The notes beneath the pieces are model-generated. The model saw only the letters and a list, made by a program, of their open reading frames with translations, had not been told where the DNA came from and searched no databases. From assembly GCF_023898315.1 (NCBI RefSeq), contig NC_064621.1, positions 121,716,561 to 121,780,560 on the forward strand: 64,000 bases of DNA. Reading direction: 5' to 3'. This document shows, in pieces, positions 10,372 to 20,769 of this stretch. Both the position numbers and the translations under genes were made by a program. Numbering within the stretch: the stretch's first letter is position 1; the number at the start of each line of letters is the position of its first letter. The DNA is from Schistocerca nitens (taxonomy: Eukaryota; Arthropoda; Insecta; Orthoptera; Acrididae).

Positions 10372-11451
10372 GGGGCTCTGGAAAGGCTCAAAATCATGAA
10401 AAGTTCAATTTTTACTTTTTTGCGTTTTCTGAATCTGCAGACTATTACCTTTTAATAGATATATAATTTATTCAATTCTGAAGACTACAAATATTTTTAA
10501 TTTTTTTTTTGAAATGTGTTCTACATGGGCGTGACCCACTGTGGCGCTGTTAAACTGCTGTCAAATGGTGTTGTTATTAACGTCCGTGTTCATCAGGTAC
10601 ATTTTAGTGATGTGAGATAAAGTATGTGTTGTGGCTAACCTGTGATGGTTCAATATATATCGCTGGTGTGATTGTCGATTGTTTCATGTTTATTTACTCT
10701 GTCGTTATCTCGAAAATATTCGTAATTAATTCTGTTTCTTGAGTCTCTGTTTTGTTGAAGTATAATAATGAGTAAAAGTAAAGTTATTAGAAATCCTCTG
10801 AAGGCTTTTAAGAAAAGGAGAAATGTTGGAAAGCCAAAGGTATTTAGAAATATGGGAATGAAGATAGGTTCTAACATGGTACGAGCGATGCTTGCTTTAG
10901 ACAAGGAACGCCTTCGGGCTGCAGACAGGGCTGTAAAGAGTCTAGAAATACAAGCAAGAGTAAACAGGAGGAGGAACAAGAGGAAGCTGGAGGAGGAGTT
11001 TGCAGAGGATGAAGATAATCCATCCTATGGACCTGGAATACACTAAAAAGTTAATCCAATCTTTGTCGCTCGATTCCCAAAACTTTTATTTTCTCATACT
11101 AATTACATGTTTTCTAAGGATCTTCCAAACATATTTGTTTCAAACTTTCAGTAAATGTTACACAGTACCTTCTGCATAATTTAACACAGCCTTTTTCCAA
11201 AAAACTGTATATTTTTGAATATATAAATAAAAAATTGCAAAAAAAATGTTGTGAATTTTCATTACAATTGAAAAAAAATCATCTTTAATAACTGAACTAA
11301 AATTTTGTAAAATCCCTGTGTTAAGTTGTAGCCCATATTCCAATAAATAATCTGTAAAAAGTTCAACTTCCTACCTCAAATACTTTGTGAGGAAAGATGT
11401 AATTTATAAGCGTTATTTTAACATTGCAAGTATAGGGCGTTCCGGAGCCCC
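10372..11451 (+). mobile_element. TTAA-flanked nonautonomous DNA transposon
   Basis: A 1080-bp element with termini GGGGCTCTGGAA and TTCCGGAGCCCC (an inverted repeat with one mismatch), flanked on both sides by TTAA (10368-10371 and 11452-11455). TTAA duplication is diagnostic of piggyBac- or Kolobok-type insertion. It sits cleanly inside the minus-strand LINE. Its only reading frame is the 92-aa protein at 10768-11046, too short to be a transposase, so the element is nonautonomous, probably an internally deleted derivative. Confidence 0.85.
10768..11046 (+). CDS. 92-aa basic/acidic mini-protein of the TTAA element
   Basis: Complete ATG-to-TAA frame of 92 residues. The N-terminal third is strongly basic (MSKSKVIRNPLKAFKKRR), the middle is an amphipathic, probably coiled helix with repeated Ala/Leu/Arg (ALDKERLRAADRAVKSLE), then RRRNKRKLEEE and an acidic tail ending SYGPGIH. 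From memory, transposase proteins annotated as 'Mutator-like' or Kolobok-type in arthropods start with a basic patch and end in acidic residues followed by a YG-x-G motif. This frame may therefore be the two ends of such a transposase joined by an in-frame internal deletion. That origin is inference. It has no catalytic region and could at most act as a DNA- or partner-binding competitor. Confidence 0.65.
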   Translation: MSKSKVIRNPLKAFKKRRNVGKPKVFRNMGMKIGSNMVRAMLALDKERLRAADRAVKSLEIQARVNRRRNKRKLEEEFAEDEDNPSYGPGIH

Positions 11452-11934
11452 TTAAAGACATTTGCCCACTGTAACCCTTTCCCTAAACCTCTCCAGTCCT
11501 TTTCCTTCCCCTTCAACTCTTCTGCCAGGAGGAGGAGCCAATGGCTCCTAAAGCTAGTAAAAGTTCTCCTGCCCCTTCTTGGTGAGTAGATATTTTTATC
11601 TATTCATTTATATTATTTTGTTAATAATTGATTCTTTTCATTGTTATATTTGACATCTGAATAAATATAGTTGATAATTTTCTGAACTACCTGCATAACA
11701 CATGGACACTGACAATTTATACTGTACACACAGTGTAAAGGAATCAAAAAGGTTGCTCCTGTACTCTTGTACAGCACTGCCAAGTCAACAAGAGTCACAG
11801 CAGATTGAGTTAGAGCATAGTGTGCCTAGCCCTGCCACAGAGCCAAAATATTAGCAACTTAATCTTATAGTTCAGCTACATGTGGTATGGGAAAAGCTTT
11901 TATTTAATGTAGTCTTACTTTTTTTTTCTCCACC

Positions 11935-14290
11935 TTAAATGATTTACCTACTAGACGATACACGATAGAATCATCTGCAAACAACCTAAAAACAGCTACC
12001 CAGATTGTCTCCTAAATCATTTATATACAAGGTTTGGAACTTTAATAGTCGCAACTATTTATTTACAGCTCGTACAAAATAGATACGTGTTTCAAAGTTT
12101 TACTGACCTTCAAAGTAGTCACCATCATTGTATATATCCCATTGCCAGCGATGTGGTAGTCATAAGATACTCTTAGCAGTGCCAGTTCTGTTGACAGTTC
12201 GAGTGTCGCGGTCTATTGCCCGACGAATTTGTAGCAGTTCTGAAGCGAATGCCGTGAAGTGTTTTCTTCAGTTTAGAAATAGAGTTGAACTTATGAGCGC
12301 TTAAGACAGGGGAGTGCTATAGGTGGTACAGCACTTAGCAGCCCCATCAGTCGAACAAATCAGTAACAGCTTGCACTGTACGTGCTTGAGCATTGTCCTG
12401 CAAAATGATGCTCAGGTCCTGTAGACAGTGTCATCATTTCTGTCTCTAAGCTGGCTGTAGGTTGTGTTCCAAAAATGAACAGCATAGAGACAGAAGTGAT
12501 GACACTTTCTGCAGGACCTGACCATCATTTTTCAGGGCAATTGTTACTGATTTGTTTGAGTGATGGGGCTGCTAAGTGCTATACCACCTACTGCGCTCCC
12601 TGACAAGTCCAACTTGATTTCTAAGCTGAAGGAAACACTTCACGGCATTCTCTTCAGAACTGCTACAAATTCATCAGGCAATAGACCGCACCGCTCAAAC
12701 TGTCGACACAACTGGTACTGCTAAGAGTATCCTGTGACTTCCACATCGCTAGCAACGGGTTATACACAATGCTGATGACTACTCTGAAGGTCAGTAAAAC
12801 TTTGAAACACATATCTATTTTGTACGAGCTGTAAATAAATAGTTGCCACTATTAAAGTTTCAACCCTCATAGGTGAAGAACAACAGAGGACCTGTAACAC
12901 TATCTTGGGGAACACCAGAAATAACTTCTTTTTTACTCTATGACTTTCCACCAGTTGCTAGGTACTGTGACTTTTCTGACAGGAAATCATGAATCCAGTT
13001 GCATAACAGACAATACTCCATAAGCACACAATTTGATCACAAGCCACTTGTAAGGTACAGTGCTGAAATCCTTCTCGAAATCTTAAATACAGAATCAATT
13101 TGAAATCCCTTGTCAATAGCACTCAACATTTCGTTTCAGTAAAGAGCTACTTGTGTTTCACAAGAATGTTATTTTCTAGGCCTGTGTTGACTGTGTGTCA
13201 ACAGAATGTTCTCTTTGAGGTAATTCATAATGTTTGGACACAATATATCTTCCAAAATCCTGCTCCATATTGACATTAATGATATGAGGTTGTAATTTAG
13301 TGGATTACTCCTACTGCCTTTCTTGAATATTGGCGTGACCTGTGCAACTTTCAAGGCTATGGGTACGGATCATTCGTCGAGCGAATGGTTGTATACGACT
13401 GTTAAGCACGGGGCTGCTGCATCAGCATACTCTGAAAGGAGGTATAGTGTCTGGACTGGAAGACTTGCTTTTATTAAGTGACTTAAGTTGCTTCACTAAT
13501 CCAAGGATATCAACTTCTAAGTTACTCATGTTGGCAGCTGTTCTCAATTCGAATTCTGGAATATTTACTTCAGCTTCTTAGGTGAAGGAATTTTGGAAGG
13601 CTGTGTTTAGTAACAATGCTTTAGCAGCACTGTCATTGCTAGTATTTCCATTGCTGTCCCACAGAGAAGACATTGATAGTGTCTTGCCACTAGCATACTT
13701 TACATATGACCACAATCTCTCTGGATTTTCTGCCAGATTTTGAGACAAAGTTTTGTTGCGGAAACTAGTATAAGCATCTTGCATTAAAGTCCTCACTACA
13801 TTTTGAACTTCTGTAAAAGATTGCCAATCTTTGGGATTTTCCATTTGGTTAAATTTGGCAGGCTTTTTTTGTTTCTGCAACAGTGTTCCGACCCATTTTG
13901 TGTACCAAGGGGGATCAGCTCAGTTGTTTGTTAGTTTATTTGGTACAAATCTCTCAATTGCTGTCTATACTATTTCTGTGAATTCAAGCCACGTCTAGTC
14001 TGCACTTACGTTGTTAATTTGGAAGGAGTGGAGATTGTCTCTCAGGAAGGCACCAAACAAATTTTTATCTGCTTTTTAAATAGGTATATTTTTCGCTTAT
14101 TTTTGGACGATTTGGGAATTCAATCTTGCTACAACAACCCTGCACTCATTAATACCTGTATCTCTTTTGATGCTCATTACTGGCATATTACAGCAACAAC
14201 TGCTGCGCTGTGTAAATCGCTGCGCTGTGTAAATCAACAGTACTATCAGTTTTTTAGCATTGTCGTACAGATGAGAGTCAACATACTTTG
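11935..14290 (-). pseudogene. LINE ORF2 remnant, endonuclease end to RT
   Basis: Minus-strand non-LTR element in several frames. From high to low coordinates: an endonuclease C-terminal segment near 14097-14290; the linker at 13578-13880 (RLWSYVKYASGK); RT block KVAQVTPIFKKGS at about 13330; the block SGVPQDSVTGPLLF around 12870-12920; and an FADDS-type catalytic motif around 11945-11990. The frame is broken many times, so it is dead. The GVPQ block and the FADD block are separated by the 842-bp palindromic mariner at 12028-12869. Excising that element at its TA rejoins the RT sequence as FFTYINDLGDNL. The clade is probably CR1/jockey-like, similar to the copies near 36 kb and 57 kb. Confidence 0.75.
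12028..12869. mobile_element. Palindromic mariner (two inverted half-elements)
   Basis: 842 bp bounded by TA at 12026-12027 and 12870-12871. The left half (to about 12450) is the reverse complement of the right half (from about 12480) almost throughout, with scattered mismatches and small indels, leaving only a short unpaired centre. Both outer ends carry the same mariner terminus (ACTTTAATAGT, then CAACTATTTATTTACAGCTC). Each arm contains the same terminal part of a mariner, so the unit is a fold-back element of about 400-bp arms. No open transposase remains. It lies inside a LINE RT domain. Confidence 0.8.
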
Positions 14291-14472
14291 CAACTAATGG
14301 ACAGAGAATTTTGTCCTCTTTCCTTGCAAGGAAAAACTGCTTTACAGCCACAGTGACAAAATTTAGATAAAAGAAAGTCATTGTCAATTTTGGTTCTTCA
14401 GGAACTGATATCAGAAATAAAATATTTCTGTTAAGGTTTCATAGTGGAACTTACTATAAAATTTTGCATCAC

Positions 14473-14503
14473 TTTATTATGATTAATTGATAATATTTTT
14501 TAT
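14473..14503 (-). terminator. Polyadenylation signals of the UPF0729 gene
   Basis: Two minus-strand AATAAA hexamers, at 14498-14503 (AGCACCAATAAAAAATA context) and 14473-14478, lie 99 and 124 bases past the stop codon of the upstream gene. Either would give a short 3' UTR. Placement relative to the stop supports a real transcription unit. Confidence 0.55.
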
Positions 14504-14601
14504 TGGTGCTTACATTTCAAAATAAATATTACACTTTATAGAATTTTTTTAAAATAACAAATAACAAAGGAATGCTAGGAAGAATAACCAATATAAATGC
14601 T

Positions 14602-14844
14602 TTACAGAGACTTCTCCTTCACAATGTTTTCACTGCATTTGGCTGAGGATATAGAAGTTTTTGTGTCACCATTTTCCAGTTTCCCTCCTTGTGATTCACT
14701 GCCAAGCTGTCCAGAATCTGCAATAGAAGTACTAGAGCTCTGCACTTGCCTCCATGGATTCCAGTATTGCAAGACAACTGGCTGAATGAAGCGGTACCAT
14801 ATAAATAAGAAGAAGGGTACTACAATACAGGGAATGCAAACCAT
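14602..14844 (-). CDS. UPF0729 family protein (C18orf32 homologue)
   Basis: The one confidently recognised host gene: 80 aa, ATG at 14844, TAA at 14602. The N-terminus MVCIPCIVVPFFLFIWYRF followed by QPVVLQYWNPW matches the UPF0729 family (human C18orf32 begins MVCIPCIV; the insect form has YWNPW). A hydrophobic segment at residues 2-17 looks like a membrane anchor. The remaining polar, Ser/Gly-rich tail is variable in the family. Mammalian C18orf32 has been reported at ER/lipid-droplet membranes and as an NF-kappa-B activator; the insect role is unknown. Immediately before the ATG the minus strand reads TTTTACAG|GG, a splice acceptor, so all coding sequence is in this exon and a 5' noncoding exon lies upstream. 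Composition and intactness contrast with the decayed LINE next to it. Confidence 0.88.
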   Translation of the reverse strand: MVCIPCIVVPFFLFIWYRFIQPVVLQYWNPWRQVQSSSTSIADSGQLGSESQGGKLENGDTKTSISSAKCSENIVKEKSL

Positions 14845-15179
14845 CCCTGTAAAATGGCAAAACAGAAATAAAACTAATTAAATTTTGCACAAACTGTTAG
14901 AATTAGACTAATGCTAATCTACGAGCAGTAGGGCAAGCCCCAGCATATAGCATCATAAAATTTTTTGCTTACTTGACTAATGCACTGTATGTATTTATAT
15001 AAAAAGCAGTTTAAACAATTCAATATAAATTACAAACTTGTTTATTAATGGCATTAACAAATATTCTTCGATATAAAAATTTAGAAAAGTTAATAAAGAG
15101 ATATAGAGGAAGAGTAGGAAACCCATTGTTATACACCAAGTTACAGACAGAAAAAAAAGCTGCACATTTGAGCTTTCAG
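14845..15179. other. Presumed intron sequence
   Basis: Minus-strand intron of the UPF0729 gene by inference from the acceptor at its 3' end. AT-rich, no reading frame of note. Confidence 0.4.
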
Positions 15180-15203
15180 CCAAGAGGCCTTTTTCTAAAG
15201 TAC

Positions 15204-15206
<3 letters not shown>

Positions 15207-15236
<30 letters not shown>
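15207..15236. repeat. (AC)n microsatellite
   Basis: About 15 perfect AC units at the 5' side of the Penelope-like remnant. Confidence 0.95.
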
Positions 15237-15238
<2 letters not shown>

Positions 15239-15466
15239 CCACTGTTTCTGGCTGCCGAGTCCAGTCTGTATACAGCTACTTTGGCATCTCCATCCATATC
15301 AAACCTACCAACCACCAGCAATACCTCCACTTCGATAGCTGGCGCCCATTCCATACCAGGAAGTCCTTTTCACAAAGCCTGACCATCTGTGGCTGCACCT
15401 GTAGTGACGAGCAGCCCCTCTCCAAATATACCAAGGGTCTCACTGACGCCTTGACAGACTGAAATT

Positions 15467-15578
15467 AAATTACCAAATAAGCAGCAACCAGTCGCAAAAT
15501 CATGTTTTGAAATCGATTTGCAAAAGTAAATAAAGAAAACATGATTTTGCAACTGGTTGCTGCTTATTTGGTAATTTT
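15467..15578. repeat. Hairpin insert, 42-bp arms
   Basis: Arms at 15467-15508 and 15536-15577 are reverse complements with one mismatch (core ACCAAATAAGCAGCAACCAG), leaving a 27-base loop. The insert is bounded by the 13-bp direct repeat CAGACTGAAATTA at 15455-15467 and 15628-15640, so the inserted segment is about 160 bp. It is noncoding and interrupts the Penelope-like copy. Confidence 0.8.
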
Positions 15579-16672
15579 ATCGTTTACGGTCGCTGCACAA
15601 CTTGGGAACCATGTGGAGCCCACCATTCAGACTGAAATTACCCTCCCAACCTAGTACAGAAACAGATCTCCTGTGCATTGTCCCTTCAGTCACCAGTAAT
15701 CTTAGACACACCCATGGCTCAGCCACTAAAGAGCACTCCCCTCATGACTCAATACTACCCAGGACTGGAACAACTGAACCATATTCTCTTCCAGGATTTC
15801 AACTACCTCTCATCATGCCTTGAAATAAGGAATATCCTAGCCACTATCGTTCCCACCACTCCCAAAGTGATATTCTGTGATCCACAGAACCTACACAGTA
15901 TCCTTTTCCATCCTTACTCCACCCCTGTTGCCAACTCCTTGCCTCATATCCTTGCAATAGACCTAGACGCAAGACCTGTCCCATACATCCTCCCACCACC
16001 ACCACCACCACCACCTTCTCCTGTCCAGTCACATGCATCTCCTATCAAAGGCAGTGCTACCATTGAAAGCAGTTATGCGATGTACAAACTAAGCTAAAAC
16101 CACTGTGAAGCTTTCTACTTGGGCATGACAAAAGACAAGCTGACTGCCCGCATGAATGGCCATCGACAAACTGTGGCCAAGAGACAGCTATACCACTCAG
16201 TTGCTGAACATGCTGCTCAACACGGCATGCTTAACCTCGATGACTGCTTTTCACAGTATGTGCCACCTGAATCGTTCCTACCAACTCCAGCTTTTCTGAA
16301 TTGTGCAGGTAGGATTTCTCCTTGCAGTATATCCTATGTTCCCATAACTCCATGGCCTTAACATGTGCTAGTCCCTGCTCTTCACCTACCTTTCCCTTCC
16401 CTGCTGCCACCGCAGAACTACACAACCTTCTATTCCACCAACGCACCCACCAGGCATTTTCCCCTTCCTCTACTTTCTCCTTTTCTGGTTACCCCCTCCC
16501 CTCAAACCTCCTGCCTACACCTAGCAGCCCTGCACTGTCCCCATCATGTCCCTGCATATTCCCACAAGCAGCACTACACCTTTCCCCACCCCTGCTATTC
16601 CTATCCCTCCGCACCCAGCCTCCTCCTTACCACTCCTCCCCCTCCCACCCACAGATTGCGGCAAGTTGCAAG

Positions 16673-16675
<3 letters not shown>

Positions 16676-16731
<56 letters not shown>
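16676..16731. repeat. (TG)n microsatellite
   Basis: About 28 perfect TG units following a C/T-rich tract; it generates spurious Cys-Val and Thr-His reading frames. Confidence 0.97.
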
Positions 16732-16732
<1 letters not shown>

Positions 16733-16849
16733 AGGGGTGGGGCAAAAGCTAAAATGTATAGCAGTCTTTCTGCTGTGCCTGTCTGTGACTCAATGTCTCC
16801 TCTACATGGTGAGTATCAATCTATTCCTTTCATAAATTTGTAGTGCAAA

Positions 16850-19642
16850 AATTTTAACAGTATATCACAGTAATTTTTTTTTAAAAAAGGTTCCTTTTTA
16901 AAATGCTGTAATTCAGTGGATAATCATTACAACCATAACACTTCAGAGAACCTTCTATTTGTTCTGTGCACATTCTGAAAGATTTAATTAATTTGGTTCA
17001 CTATTTTAAGTTCAAGAGCCACTCAAAGTCTTCAAAACATTTTGTTCCAATAACACTTCTTACAAGTTTCAGTATCTTGATTTCTCTCCTTTTGACCTTG
17101 TTGCTTAGTAGTTTGTGCATAAAACCTGCAGTTTTTTTTTTAATTATTTTGAGGCAGGTGCGGTGATGTTAACGGTAAGAAAACCTGCAAAGTGTTTTAC
17201 AAATCCTTGCATCTCAGAATGGATGCCAGATTCATATTAACTGCATTAACAATCATTTGAACAACGATTCTTTTTTTCTCTCTCTCTACAAAATGTCAAG
17301 TTTGCAAGTTTGCTATCTTCCACGAAGATCTTAAGTATTTAGCAAAGTTCTCATGTAAATCAATATTTCAGAGCATCATCAAACACAAGAGTTTTGAAAG
17401 CAGTTGTCAGTCACAATAAAACTGAAAACTTACTACCAGTTAATAAATGACCCAATAGCTGTCGACAGACATTGGGTTTTTGCCTGGCTTAAGGACTGGA
17501 AGATAATACTATCTCTACATTGTGAAGGGAAGATACTTCTAGCCAAATAAAGTTGAGGGTCCTGATGAAATGGAGTCTGTGAGACACATTCAGATGAGGG
17601 TCTTATCAATTTTGAATCTAATCACAGCCTAGAACTGTGCCATGGGACAAGTTAAAAGTCTGAACCAGTTCCCAGTTCGTGAAAGACTCATTATATAACT
17701 CAGGGTTACACAGAAGGGGTTGGGGGTGGAGGAGAAGAGGATGCCTCACTTTTGCAAAGTGGATTTGAGGTTTTCAGCATAAAAGACATGTTGGCAGTAT
17801 TATCACCATGAAGGAGGTGAACTAGAACAGTTCATCTTCGGTGGACCAGTAGACAGTAGACTCCAGCCCACACCTGGGATAAAGAGACGTAAGTTTCCAC
17901 AAATGAGAAACTGCACTCCCAGCTGCCATTTTTACTGCATTTAATTAGGTAGTGAGCGTAAGCACACAGATGTTTAACCCCCCTAGTACCACTGGGTTCA
18001 GCAGGATCTCAAAGCACGTTGGAAACATGTAAATCCCTTTTTCAAAGCCATTATTTTAAAAATATGACTTTTTACCTCTGAGTCAATTGTATCTAATGAT
18101 GCTTTATTCTTTAAAATGTATTCGTAACTTTTTTCACTAAGTAACACTGGTGTAATATGACCTCCATCTAAATTTATTTTTGTTTCTTGAATGTAACATC
18201 TATGAAAATAGAATGATGACTGTTACACTGAATCGCTGTAAGGCACAATTTTACGTTACTTCGTTACTATACTGCCAATATATGCCATATAAATTACTTG
18301 TAGTCTTTATGATCATAGTGGTATTCAGTAAAAGCATAGTGGGGTACTCAAAAGCCACAGCTCAGGCATCAACATGGCACTTCCTGTTTAGTCAGAGGCT
18401 ACTACTGTGAAGATAACCTGTGATCTCTTACATGGACGTAGGGACCAAATGTGAGTTAACTGAAATGTGTTATAAAATAAACAAACAAAATGGGTAAAGC
18501 CACTATCTACGTCCTGCAAACATGCCATGTTGTCAATAGGGAATATGTTCTCCAGATCAGTCCTGAGGAAGGACTTTTACAGTCCGAGAATAAGACTGCA
18601 GCACGGGAACAAAAGAAGTACTACACTGGCTCCGGGCCCCATGCTCACCATGCATTTACTCACAAATGAGTTGGGAGCCTACTGCAGTGAGTAATTTTCT
18701 TCTTATCAATGATGCAACTAACAAGCTTCAATGCATTTTGGTGAGTGGACACCTGAAGAATTAATAGTAAGACACTATTTCAGTGGCAGTCACATAAATT
18801 AGAAGAGCCTATTTTTTCCATGCTTTGTTTGTTCAGCAATAAATATTTCTTTTGAACTGGCTAGAAACAGTCATTTTTGTTTCTAAACTTTTATTTCCCC
18901 ATTCATTACAGAAACAAATTCCTTAACGCCAGAGCATAACATACGTAACTCATCATCCTCAAAAGATTAAAGTACAGCTTTTTTAATGGATCTGTCAGAG
19001 GCACAAAATGTTGTTTAGTTTTTTAATACACCAACTGCTCTGTGGCAATGTAAGAATCTTAATTTCTGCAACAAGGGATGATATGCACATTTTTTTCCTT
19101 CCTAGCTTGACAAATGCTGAATATGTATACTGAAAGTAGTTCATTCACTCACGTTTTCCTGGACATTCTAATCGCTATAACATCATGATCAAAGCCACTA
19201 GCAGATATCTATTGACAACTTATTAGCCCTTGTGCCTGCTTAACTTTACTTTTGACATTGTCTTTTTAATCATTTTCACAAACTGCCTTAATTCTATGAC
19301 AGGAAGCTCCAACAAAAGAGCAGAACTACTGTTAAAGATTTTGCACACTTCCATCTGTATATCTTGATAATATGAAACTGAAGCTGTTACAGAAGCCAAT
19401 TTGTTACATAGGTTGACACAATACTTTGTCCAAATGAACCATATTTACTGATTTTACAGAGTTTCATTAACATGACTCAATTATTTTTAAGTAATGATCC
19501 TTCTTTGAAACAAGAGTACATCTTGATCTTTGGAAGAACTGTTTTTCAAACTAGTTTTATGGTGAAGATGAAATGTAGATATCATACATTACTGAAGCTC
19601 TGATCAGAAAAACTCAATTGATCCTTATGTTAAGGAGAAGTC
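16850..19642. other. Unassigned, presumed intronic sequence
   Basis: No mobile-element protein, tRNA-like head or long repeat was recognised. The sequence is AT-rich with moderate complexity. If the UPF0729 gene has its first exon near 31.7 kb, this is intron. Confidence 0.4.
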
Positions 19643-20769
19643 TGGTCAACTGACGAATAGGATACAACTTGTCGGGTCTGACCAATGTCATATTTTAGTC
19701 ATAGATATTAGTTGTTTATTTTTGTGCCATGGATAACAAATTGGTTATCTCCTGTGGCAAAGTGCCATAACTGAAAATAAAAATAAATAACTGTGTTATT
19801 AAGAGATAAATATTGTGTATAATTTTTGGCACTTGTGGTAATTTTAAATCATTTGTGTACACATTTTGAATTATACCTTTGTCTCATAGTGAGTTGTTCC
19901 AGTTGCCGTTTCCTCTGCATTTGATTTGTACCCTATACTACGCAGGTCAACTGAAAAATAGGATACTGGCAACAGCAAAGGCAAAAAGGGCAGCATACAT
20001 AACACTGGCATCTTGTGTCCCAGCTGAACTACAAAGGCTGTATCCTATTCTTCAGTTGATATATAGGTCAACTGAAGCACAAGATACAAATTGTGTATTT
20101 GTTGCATTTTTTCACCTTTAATAGTACTAATATCGTATTCTTCAGCTGACCTATGCAAATAAAAGTACAAGATGCAAATTTTATGTTTGTCACTTTTTCT
20201 GTCTTTGCTAGTACTAGTATTCTATTCTTCAGTTGACCTGTATAGGTCAGCTGAAGTACAGGATAAAAATTTTATGATTTTTGCCTTTTTTCACCTATGA
20301 TAGTACTAGTCTCCTATTCTACTGTTGACACCAATACTAGTGAAGATGAAAAAAACCAATATACGTAAAATTTGTATCCTGTACTTCAGTTGACCTACAT
20401 AGGTCAACTTAGGTACAGGATACAACCTATATGTTAGCAGAGGTGCTCCATGCTAATGTTACCTATGTCGCACCCCCCCCCCCCCTTTTTTCTTTTTTTT
20501 TGCTAGCACCAGTATCCTATCCTATCCTTCAGCTGATCTATATAGGGTCAAGTGAAGACTAGGATACTAGGACTTTCTACTGTGAAAAAAGCAATATGTG
20601 TAAAATTACATTCGAAATATGGATATACATGGTATATGTCTATGTTCTGTTTTCTCTGTTCTACGTTCCTTTGTTTTTCTCAACATTCATCTGTGTCTGC
20701 AATGCACCATCTGTGGTAACTTGTGATATCATTTTTTAAAGACAATGGGTTGTATCCCATTCTTCAGTA
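19643..20769. repeat. Array of diverged palindromes
   Basis: A recurrent word of about 23 bp (GTATCCT-A/G-T/A-CTTCAGTTGACC) appears at least eight times in both orientations, often as head-to-head pairs around a CCTATATAGG-like centre. The best pair is 20374-20422 (23-bp arms, two mismatches, ACAT centre). Others are at 20041-20087, 20219-20265 and 20512-20568. Half-units occur at 19643-19665, 19944-19966, 20131-20150, 20311-20329 and 20745-20769. Spacers share words such as TAGTACTAGT and TTTTATG with poly-T. Successive palindromes are roughly 90-180 bp apart. No coding potential. It may be a satellite-like array or the repeat-rich interior of a fold-back transposon. Confidence 0.8.

Larger units (their letters stand above)
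9597..11560 (-). pseudogene. LINE ORF2 fragment (CR1/jockey-like)
   Basis: Minus-strand remnant of a non-LTR retrotransposon ORF2, covering the linker between endonuclease and reverse transcriptase and the first RT block. The clearest part is 9656-10165, with VKAIWNIVKQETG, NFLNIVES and the RT0/RT1-type block KSSSGFDGVSNRVLK. Beyond a frameshift it continues as a GIFPERLK-like segment up to 9597. It stops abruptly at a TTAA, where a foreign element begins, and the catalytic RT blocks are missing. The fragment is interrupted by a 1080-bp TTAA-flanked transposon at 10372-11451. The boundary near 11560 is approximate. Confidence 0.75.
15180..16360 (+). pseudogene. Penelope-like retroelement, C-terminal remnant
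   Basis: Plus-strand remnant of a Penelope-like element. In order it shows a VIFCDPQNLHSIL block (compare the 'NL..LL' block that precedes the linker in PLEs), a Cys-containing linker around 15955-15990 (PCNRPRxKTCP-like in a shifted frame), then at 16080-16270 a GIY-YIG-type endonuclease region: MYKL...AFYLGMTKDKLTARMNGH, followed by a VAEHAAQHG helix. The GIY-YIG Arg and His positions appear retained, but stops and frameshifts occur upstream and in front of the nuclease. The reverse transcriptase part is mostly missing. A 160-bp hairpin-containing segment at 15468-15627 interrupts the copy. The (AC)n run at 15207-15236 is typical of this repeat's 5' side. Confidence 0.7.

Noticed and set aside
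15995-16843. Proline-rich and Cys-Val repeat proteins
   Set aside because: Produced by (CCA)n, C/T-rich and (TG)n tracts.
19643-20769. CRISPR-like array
   Set aside because: Repeats are diverged palindromes with variable spacing and shared spacers in an insect nuclear genome; no cas-like genes.
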